The notes beneath the pieces were generated by a model. The model saw only the letters and a list, made by a program, of their open reading frames with translations. It had not been told where the DNA came from and did not search any database. Of a stretch of 64,000 nt of DNA, positions 57,152 to 64,000 are shown piece by piece; positions within the stretch are counted from its first letter, which is position 1, and each line of letters starts with the position of its first letter. Source of the stretch: Haberlea rhodopensis (taxonomy: Eukaryota; Streptophyta; Magnoliopsida; Lamiales; Gesneriaceae); NCBI GenBank assembly GCA_907163345.1, contig CAJQUN010000003.1:868001-932000 (forward strand). The letters are read 5' to 3'. The translations under genes and the position numbers were made by a program.

Positions 57152-59596
57152 ATGGCTACCATCACTCATAACTCACTCTCCGTTGAGTTTGATGACATTT
57201 ACAGGGCAGAAGATGCTGCGATGGTGTCCATTTTTAGAGCCCTGGAATCATCTGGTTTAAGGAACTTCTTGGAATGCGGAACAGTTGTTTATGAATCAGA
57301 AATCCGCGAGCTGTTCGCCAACGCCGTCTCCCGGAAGACATCCATTTCTACTACTGTCCAGGGCAAATCTTTCGAGATCTCGCCATTGACGATGGCCAAG
57401 ACCTTTGGCCTCCCCAGTTCCGGACTGACAGAGTTCGGACAGACTCCTCAAGCGTCACTCTTAGATCTTCAGGGGAAGATTTCTATTTCTGGCCAACGAT
57501 TGCAACCCTCCTTTAAGAAGAAGGAAATGCTCTTCCATTTCCAGGTGCTGTGCGAAGTGGTAGGCAAGCCACTTTTGGGTAAAGCAGGAAGCTTCGATGC
57601 TGTAACCGCCGAAAAGTTCAGGGCCATGGCGGCTATTGTATCCGGCCAGAAGATAAACTGGTACATGATTTTGTTTGGAGTACTGCTGGAAACGGTGATT
57701 GCATCCAAGCACGCCGTATGTTTTGCTGTTCCTCTCAGCAAGCTCTTGGAGTCCTTAGGCCTCGAGCTGAGCAAGCCGTCTGCTCTCCGTCCCTTTAAGA
57801 TCCTTAACTCCAAAGGGCTTGCACTGCTGAAATCCAAGAGTGCTCCGCCTACTCCTGCTACTCTGGCTGCAGTCAAGGTTGAGCAGGACGAGGAACCAGT
57901 TGCTGTGCGCAAACCTCGGGTCAAGCGGAAGCTGACCATTCAGACTGACTCAGAAGCCACCCAGTCTGCTCACTCATCACCAACCAAGCCACTTCCCAAA
58001 AAGCCCCGAACCCAGATTACCAAACCAGCCAAATCTCTACCTCCACCCATACTACCACCCTCTAAAGCAACCCCTGCCCCTCAACCTTCCACCCAGCTTT
58101 CACCAGCTTCAACCCCTGCACCCAAAGTCACCCTTAGAATTCCCTCTGCCAATCCCATGGTCAAAGGGATAGTCATCACTGAGTTGGGAGACTATACCCA
58201 ATCAGGGATTAAGTCCCCTTCCTCCACCGGCAAGGGAAAAACCATTCTCACCGAACCCCTCTCTACTAAACCCAAATCTGCAGCGCAGACTGCTATCGAC
58301 ATCGCCATGGAGGATGTTGATGAGAGGCTAAAGGAACTCATTGTGGTTTTTGATGAATATGTCCAGTACCGGACTATCAACCACATTGAGCTGTTCTACG
58401 GTAAGCTGCACAGATTGAAGAAAATGGAAGATGAAGTTCTGAAAGGAACAGAGACTGATGATGTTCGACTTGCCGTGCAGCGCAGAGATCTATTTACGGC
58501 AAAACACAGATTCAGACTGGCTAATCTGCTTCTTGTTGCCAAAAAGAAGAACTTCGATCCGCTTGCTCCAACTGCCAGAGATGATGGGGCTGTGATTGCT
58601 CAACTCGAGATGGATGTTCATGCTCTATCCTTAGCTGTCCGTTTTCAACGACAGAAGCTAAGTATCTCCACTCCAGCCACAAGCCCGGATCATCCTTCTG
58701 CAAGCAAGACTCTGGCAGAACCATTTATCGAGGTTATTCCTTCTGATGCAGCACAACAGACAGAGAATCAGCCTGCAGAGCACGTACCAGACCAGACAGC
58801 GGAGCAGCCATTGTCTAATGCTCCGTCTGCAACAGATGATGAACCAATGAATGTTCTGTTGGACTCTCCGACAACATCTATTCCATTGAAGTCATCAGCC
58901 TCCCGTGCACAACCCAGTCCAGCTGAAGCACGTGCAACAACTGAAGTACCAGACCTCATCGATCCGGATTTCGTGGTATCTACAGTGGTTGCAGCTCTCC
59001 AAGTTGAGGAACTTCCCAGTCCCCACTCTCCTCCGGGACCATCAGATGAAGATTTCGCCTTCATTCAAGGTTTCTCTTCGGATCTGATCACTCTGATCCG
59101 ATCCGAAAGTCATCAAGCTGCCATTTCTTCCATCGTGCCGATTGCTGAAGAAGATGACCATGCCATGTCATCATCAGATCACTCTCCCAGCAAGCTATCT
59201 GATGCACCTCCATCCCTGGCACGGACTATCCAGCACTTCTCTGATACCTGTATGTCCTTGACTCAACGCATTTTAGAAGTTCATCAAGGTCAGAGGGTCA
59301 CAGCCTTGGACTTTGCTTCCTTCAAAGAGAAGATGAATGCCAGTATCGGAAGCCTTCAGCGCGGCATAAACGATCTGTTTTCTCAACAGGCCTCTTACAA
59401 GAACAGCCTGAGAAAAGAGCAGATCGAGCTAGCCACTGAAGTCAGAGCATCTGTTGCCAATTCCCTCCGCGCTCAAGACGTTCGTCTTGACGCTATCAGC
59501 GCGCAGCTAGCACAAGTTGTCGACTTTCTTCAAGAGATTGCTGCTGACAAAAAGGGGGAAAAGAAGACAGACTTCAGGCCGCCTTCTAGAAAATAA
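57152..59596 (+). CDS. Sirevirus ORF3, env-position protein of unknown function
   Basis: An intact 814-codon frame starts at the ATG at 57152 (MATITHNSLSVEFDDIYRAE). The first 230 residues resemble the domain labelled putative plant transposon protein or 'envelope-like' in plant retroelements (FLECGTVVYESEIRELFANA, GKSFEISPLTMAKTFGLPSS). A moderately hydrophobic stretch (INWYMILFGVLLETVIAS) lies near residue 170, but there is no signal peptide, so a viral envelope role is unproven. A basic KPRVKRKL at about 253-260, a Pro/Ser/Thr-rich linker to 345, an acidic middle and a coiled-coil C-terminus (about 690-795, ending KKGEKKTDFRPPSRK) follow. No cysteine-rich or furin-type site is seen. It lies between pol and the purine tract, in the same strand. 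Confidence 0.85.
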   Translation: MATITHNSLSVEFDDIYRAEDAAMVSIFRALESSGLRNFLECGTVVYESEIRELFANAVSRKTSISTTVQGKSFEISPLTMAKTFGLPSSGLTEFGQTPQASLLDLQGKISISGQRLQPSFKKKEMLFHFQVLCEVVGKPLLGKAGSFDAVTAEKFRAMAAIVSGQKINWYMILFGVLLETVIASKHAVCFAVPLSKLLESLGLELSKPSALRPFKILNSKGLALLKSKSAPPTPATLAAVKVEQDEEPVAVRKPRVKRKLTIQTDSEATQSAHSSPTKPLPKKPRTQITKPAKSLPPPILPPSKATPAPQPSTQLSPASTPAPKVTLRIPSANPMVKGIVITELGDYTQSGIKSPSSTGKGKTILTEPLSTKPKSAAQTAIDIAMEDVDERLKELIVVFDEYVQYRTINHIELFYGKLHRLKKMEDEVLKGTETDDVRLAVQRRDLFTAKHRFRLANLLLVAKKKNFDPLAPTARDDGAVIAQLEMDVHALSLAVRFQRQKLSISTPATSPDHPSASKTLAEPFIEVIPSDAAQQTENQPAEHVPDQTAEQPLSNAPSATDDEPMNVLLDSPTTSIPLKSSASRAQPSPAEARATTEVPDLIDPDFVVSTVVAALQVEELPSPHSPPGPSDEDFAFIQGFSSDLITLIRSESHQAAISSIVPIAEEDDHAMSSSDHSPSKLSDAPPSLARTIQHFSDTCMSLTQRILEVHQGQRVTALDFASFKEKMNASIGSLQRGINDLFSQQASYKNSLRKEQIELATEVRASVANSLRAQDVRLDAISAQLAQVVDFLQEIAADKKGEKKTDFRPPSRK

Positions 59597-59850
59597 TATT
59601 TTCAGACTGTGTATTTTTTTAGGATTTTCTTGGTGATCAATAAAATCCTCGTTTGATTAAGTCTGTGTTCATTTATTTTGAACCTCATCATAAGGCTTAA
59701 TTATTAAGATTTAATCGATCCACCTTAATGAAGTTCATTTATTTTGAACAAAGAAGTAATCGATCCGAAAGTATTCGCTTCAGAGCTCTTATCAAGACTG
59801 GTTAAAAAGACTTAGAAGCTAGGTTTTGTCATCATCAAAAAGGGGGAATT
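59597..59850 (+). promoter_or_regulatory. 3' UTR and polypurine tract of the Sirevirus
   Basis: The stretch ends with catcatcaaaaagggggaattt directly before the 3' LTR. The related purine tract in the gag-only element at 11639-11653 has the same form. Confidence 0.9.
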
Positions 59851-61010
59851 TGTTAGTTCCGGACCTTATCGATGAGATTTTAAAGATGACAAAACATTTC
59901 AGACCGGATCGATAGATATCAGTTTGACCAGATCGATCGGACAAAACAGAGCAAGATGACAAATTATTTCAGACCGGATCGATGGAAATCAGGCATACCA
60001 GATCGATCGCGCAAAACAGAGCAAGCTGATAAAGCATATCACATATCAGACCGGATCGATGGATTCCAGACTGACTAGATCGATACTTCAGATCGATCTC
60101 AATCTTCATCAGATCAAAGCAGTCAAAGATACATAAAGGATGGCTTCTCAGTCCGAACCATCAACGGTTATTTATTGTAGCATTTAATGCTGTAATTAAT
60201 GCTACAAAGGATCAAAAGTCGAAGATTGCCATTAAAGGTAAGAAGACAATGGAGAGCTTACCTGACAGTCGCCGAAAGCATACACCAGAACGGCAAGTGT
60301 CCTGAAGAAGAAGACTGTAGCTTTCTCAGAGTTTAAAAAGAGTCAAAGTTGCACATTAAGGGAAACAATGCCGTTGCTACCCTCAACTATAAAAGGATGC
60401 AACAAAAGGAAGACAGGGACTCTTGATTCCAACTCACGCTGATCAATTGAAAAACACACAAGAAAGCAACTGCACACGCTTACAAAGTTTAGAAGCCTTC
60501 GAGCTGAAGTTATTTATTTAAGCGCGATTACTTTGTAACATTTGATCATTGTAGGATCACTGTGCGCATTGTGTATTGAAAAATAGAAGTGAGGAACTTA
60601 TTGTAACTGTCAGACAGAGTGTGTCTGAGCAGGTTGAGTGACTAGGAGTTTCAGACTGGTAGTGAGGTAAATCCAGTCTGAATCGGGTTTGTACAACAGG
60701 ATTGTATAAATCAAAGTCTTCTAGTATAAACCTTCCTTAATTGGAAGAAGGGGAGACGTAGAAGGATTACACCACCTTCGAACTTCCATAAACATATCCT
60801 GTGTTTTATCCTTCTGCACTTAGCCATCGAGCCGTTCTTACTTTTACAAGAGCAGACCGTTTCCGCACTTACCTTTTTAGTGGTCTGTTCTGATCAAAGA
60901 GTTGATTAAGTAACAGATTTCTTTCACTAATCCGAAAGAATTCTCAAGGGATAAATTTTTAAGGAGTGTTCATTCACCCCCCCTCTAAACACTTCGGACC
61001 GATCCTAACA
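59851..61010 (+). repeat. 3' LTR of the Sirevirus
   Basis: 1160 bases; differs from the 5' LTR at about eight positions and in a C run. The TATA box is at 60388-60396. Confidence 0.96.
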
Positions 61011-61015
61011 AAAAT

Positions 61016-61980
61016 TTTTAGTGAAAAACAAAGGAAGGTCTTCGATTTTGAGCCGCATTTCACGCCCCAAGAACCCTAAAATGTTGAAACATCCCAAATT
61101 CGTTTTTCCATCAATCCAAACATAGAATTTGAATTAGTTCTAGGTAAATGTTTCAAATGACGTATATATCAAAAGCCCTCTGTAAAACTCAAATAAACAA
61201 CAAGGGAAGGCCTCCGATTTTGAGCCTAAAATCACGCTCAAGAACCCTAATTTTTGCGAAATTTCAACATTCGATTTGACAGACAATTCGAACACAAAAA
61301 TCCAATTAATTTTGGGATATTGCTCGAAATCATGCCAGTAATAAAAGCCCTATGTTCTTAACGACTCCCAAACGAAGCAAAGGCGTCAATTGAGGACCAC
61401 GGTTTACGTCCCAGGAACCCAAAGTTTTCAAACGTTTCCAAATTCGATATCTCCTCAATCCGAACACCAATCTCAAATTAATTATGGGTTTATGATCATT
61501 ATATCATTTCGAACAAAAGCCCTCTATCCAATCGAAATCATCAACAAGGAAAGATACTCAATTTCGGATCGAGATTCTCGCCCCTAGAACCCTAATCTGC
61601 GAAAATTTCAGGCATCGATTTCACACAAATCGGAACACCAAATTCAAATTAAATTTGGGTTATAAATCCTCATAATATGTATATTAATAGCCCTCAAAAC
61701 AATTTCAAAAATCCAAACCTTGAGTGATCGAATTCTTGAAGCCCCAATCCACGCCTTTTAAATCATAATATCTCAAATTCTTGCCCTCGATTTTTTAACC
61801 ACCGAAGCAGATTATTCCAATCCAAGTCGTGTTATTTACCCTCACATCATTTCTAAGAAAAAATCATTTGTCAATTTCAAAATTCAGCAACTGAAACGGA
61901 ACCAATTGATGATCTAATTTTTCTCCTCAAAGAATTCTAACTCACGAAATCCCATCGTTCAATTCCTCATCCACCATAAC
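61016..61980 (+). repeat. 172-bp tandem leader repeat, right part
   Basis: The continuation of the array at 49930-50388: aaagccct anchors lie at about 61171, 61343, 61516 and 61690. Removing the Sirevirus and one AAAAT restores a regular spacing of 170-176 bases across the site. Confidence 0.82.
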
Positions 61981-62008
61981 ATTTTTTTTCGATACGACGT
62001 AGGCCGCG

Positions 62009-62446
62009 ATGACTCATGCTCAAAACAGTTCGATCCAAAAGAAGGAGCATGAGATAACCGAATTTAAAATATTCCAAGACAAGGAGATGCGAGACGAGAC
62101 GAAGTTGTTGGAGATAATCGATTACTATCATTACAAGACCCAAAGGATGACCTACCACCATCATCGTGCCAAAGAGCGACTTACAAAAGCGATAGAGGAC
62201 AACAAAACACTTATGAAAGTCCACATTAATAAGTGCCAACAGTTTGAACGCTTCGAGCAGGAGTTCAATGAGCTCATTGGGAAAACATGTGGACTCAAAT
62301 TCAAGCCCTCGTAAATGAGAGGAATGAATTGGCACAGGAAGTCGCCTACAAGCAGTCTATGATAAATTTCCTGATGGAAGATGAAGATCATATGATACTG
62401 GAAGATGTTGAGGAGGATTTAGGAGACGGAGAAACAATAGACTAGT
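62009..62446 (+). pseudogene. Unassigned coiled-coil ORF in the non-autonomous element
   Basis: The ATG at 62009 opens 101 codons (MTHAQNSSIQKKEHEITEFK), rich in charged residues with a heptad-like pattern and no cysteine motif. It ends prematurely at 62312-62314, but near 62280 the next frame over continues with similar composition and an acidic end (MEDEDHMILEDVEEDLGDG) to a stop at 62444-62446. A single-base change therefore seems to split a protein of about 145 residues. I do not recognise the family. It lies where gag would be in a complete element, so it may be a divergent Gag remnant or a captured host fragment. Confidence 0.5.
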
Positions 62447-62814
62447 TTTTCTAGTATGCAATATCTTAAGGATAATAAAGAATAAATCTTGGGTATCATA
62501 GTGATGATTTTCTTTGTTTAGGATTTCGTGGTGAACCTCTCAGTTTAATTAGTAAAATTTTAATTTACTCTTCGAATGTATCTGGAATTGTATTATTCCA
62601 TGGTTACGCTCATACGCAACAACTTTAAACCTTCATTCCAAGTGGAAACTCGGAACTCTATTTGCTCACTTTTCTAAAGTTAAGATACATCATTCTTTGT
62701 TTTCGAAATCATTTAGTATGCTTTAAAGATTCACACGAAATTGGAAAGTATGTGTGTGGTTTGAATTCTAAAAAGTTTTAGTATGATTTAAACTGAAAAA
62801 ATTAAGAGATATGT
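62447..62814. other. Non-coding spacer
   Basis: AT-rich stretch between the coiled-coil ORF and the repeat array; nothing recognised. Confidence 0.5.
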
Positions 62815-63890
62815 GTATGTGAAAGTACGAACTTGGCGGAGCAAAGTGCCACGTTATGTGGGAGCCACCTCTTGAACCGACGGGGCAAAGTGCTACACAT
62901 AATGGGGGCCACCTCTTGAATCCAATAAGTTGTCATGCGATTAAGTGTAAATATGTTTACGTGAATGAAAGGACTTGGCGGAGCAAAGTGCTACGTGTGT
63001 AGGAGCCACCACTTGATTCGGCGGGGCAAAGTGCTACATGATGTGGGCATGCAACATGCATGAGAGCCACCTCTTGATCCTTAAGAGTAAAGTGCTATGC
63101 ACACGGGAGCCATCTCTTGAATCTAATAAGTTGTCATATGTTTATGTAAAAGTAAGGACTTGGCGGAGCAAAGTGCTACGTGTGTAGGAGCCACCACTTG
63201 ATTCGGCGGGGAAAAGTGCTACATGATATGGGCATGCCACATGCATGGGAGCCCCCTCTTGATCCTTAAGAGCAAAGTCCTATGCACGCGGGAGCCATCT
63301 CTTGAATCCAATAAGTTGTAATATGTTTATGTGAAAGTAAAGACTTGGCGGAGCAAAGTGCCACGTTATGTGGGAGACACCTCTTGAACCGACGAGGCAA
63401 AGTGCTATACATAATGGGGGCCACATCTTGAATCCAATAAGTTGCCCTGTGTTTATGCATAAGACGTGTTTATGTAAAAGTAAGAACTTGGCAGAGCAAA
63501 GTGCTACATGTGTAGGAGCCACCACTTGAATCAGAGGAGCAAAGTGCCACGGTATGTAGGAGCCACATCTTGAATCGACGGGGCAAAGTGTTACACAGAA
63601 CGGGGCCACCTCTTGAATCCAATGAGCAAAGTGATATGCGCATGGGAGCCACCTTTTGAATCCAATAAGTCGTTGTGAGTTTTTGTGTAAATGTACAAGT
63701 AAAGGCTTGGCGGGGCAAAGTGCTACGTGTGTAGAAGCAACCACTTGAATCGGAGGAGCAAAGTGCCACGTTATGTGGGAGCCGCCTCTTGAACCGACGG
63801 GGCAAAGTGGTACACATAACGGGGGTCACCTCTTGAATCCAATGAGCAAAGTGATATGCGCATTGGAGCAGCCACCTCTTGAACCAAAAG
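62815..63890 (+). repeat. Array of 'cggagcaaagtgctacgtg...ggagccacctcttgaa' units
   Basis: About 16-18 subunits of 45-60 bases, organised into blocks of roughly 140-220 bases, each starting near (g)acttggcggagcaaagtgc. The same subunit forms the array in the LTR at 43385-43780. The three long minus-strand open frames here are produced by the repeat. Confidence 0.92.
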
Positions 63891-63947
63891 AAGCCACTAT
63901 GTGATATGTGTTACGTACTTGTGTGACATATTTCCGAAGCCGACTCA

Positions 63948-63977
63948 AGTTTCGAGGACGAAACTTCCAATAAGTAG
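63948..63977 (+). pseudogene. Terminal codons of a gypsy-type pol
   Basis: The frame agt-ttc-gag-gac-gaa reads SFEDETSNK followed by TAG, the kind of ending seen just before the purine tract in plant chromovirus-like gypsy elements. Nothing upstream shows pol homology, so only the tail survived. Confidence 0.6.
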
Positions 63978-63984
63978 GGAGGGA

Positions 63985-64000
63985 TGTGAAAACCCAAAAT
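63985..64000 (+). repeat. Start of the 3' LTR, cut by window edge
   Basis: TGTGAAAACCCAAAAT follows a purine tract (agggaggga) at 63976-63984. The first ten bases agree with the LTR start at 47694. Confidence 0.7.

Larger units (their letters stand above)
50394..61010 (+). mobile_element. Full-length Sirevirus (Ty1/copia) with gag, pol and a third ORF
   Basis: LTRs 50394-51555 (1162 bases) and 59851-61010 (1160 bases), both TGTTAG...CTAACA, are flanked by perfect AAAAT duplications (50389-50393, 61011-61015). A tRNA-Met primer site and a purine tract AAAAAGGGGGAATTT adjoin them. The LTRs differ by about 8 substitutions and one C-run length change, so insertion is recent. Gag, pol and the additional ORF3 after pol follow in order. 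Large size, long LTRs, that purine tract and an extra ORF in the env-like position are Sirevirus traits. No stops interrupt the three frames. Confidence 0.96.
47694..64000 (+). mobile_element. Non-autonomous LTR element, interrupted by a Sirevirus and cut by the window edge
   Basis: The 5' LTR (47694-49406) is followed by a tRNA-Met primer site (49413-49424), a 172-bp leader repeat, a small coiled-coil ORF, a repeat array, a ten-codon pol-like tail and a purine tract; the 3' LTR starts at 63985 (TGTGAAAACC). The tail SFEDETSNK* directly before the purine tract resembles the end of chromovirus-like gypsy polyproteins, so the element seems derived from a gypsy ancestor that lost gag-pol. The Sirevirus at 50394-61010 lies within the leader repeats. 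About 5.7 kb remain without it, plus the missing 3' LTR. Confidence 0.75.

Noticed and set aside
57152..59596. ORF3 as a true viral envelope glycoprotein
   Set aside because: No signal peptide, no clear terminal membrane anchor, no cysteine pattern. The position is env-like but the content is not.
63266..63829. Three overlapping minus-strand open frames near the right edge
   Set aside because: They follow the repeat units of the array at 62815-63890 and have no protein family features.

Overview
This is nuclear DNA of a flowering plant, most likely a eudicot. Two intron-containing plant genes are present, an RNase P/MRP subunit gene (POP4/p29-like) at the left edge on the minus strand and a SCARECROW-type GRAS transcription factor at 36.8-39.5 kb on the plus strand. 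Almost everything else is transposable elements of plant lineages: Ty1/copia including Sireviruses, Ty3/gypsy of the Tat lineage, a RTE-type LINE tail, hAT remnants and hAT-type MITEs. Only ATG starts were accepted; several long open frames that appear to begin at TTG or GTG were trimmed. The species cannot be named from the sequence.

Layout. 0.26-2.74 kb: seven coding exons of the POP4-like gene, whose 3' end lies off the window. 3.5-5.5 kb: AT-rich intergenic DNA with LTR-like repeats. 5.475-19.986 kb: a minus-strand Tnt1-type copia element with GAGGA target duplication; its pol is interrupted by a second minus-strand element at 9.791-15.681 kb that has Sirevirus features but carries only gag. 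20.1-23.9 kb: degenerate LTR fragments. 23.9-24.5 kb: hAT transposase remnant, then a foldback hairpin. 25.906-35.167 kb: a minus-strand Tat-lineage gypsy element (AGTAC target duplication) with intact reverse transcriptase-RNase H-integrase, a three-exon gene in antisense, and a 117-bp tandem array; most of its 5' LTR and the gag N-terminus are deleted. 35.199-35.856 kb: hAT MITE. 36.8-39.5 kb: SCARECROW-like gene. 39.96-40.28 kb: LINE tail. 40.298-42.361 kb: solo LTR (CCTAA duplication). 42.8-47.7 kb: an LTR plus primer site, then a mosaic of degenerate copia pieces. 47.694 to beyond 64 kb: a non-autonomous LTR element carrying a 172-bp leader repeat, a small coiled-coil ORF and another repeat array, and split by a young 10.6-kb Sirevirus (50.394-61.010 kb, AAAAT duplication) with gag, pol and a third 814-codon ORF.

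The two host genes are separated by about 34 kb of nested insertions. Relative ages follow from nesting and LTR divergence: the intact Sirevirus is youngest (about 8 substitutions in 1160 bp), while the copia host and the gag-only element inside it are each near 2 percent. No autonomous cellular pathway other than the two host genes is encoded here. The most interesting content is the extra coding capacity of the retroelements: the Sirevirus ORF3, the spliced antisense gene of the Tat element, the gag-only derivative, and the unassigned coiled-coil ORF.
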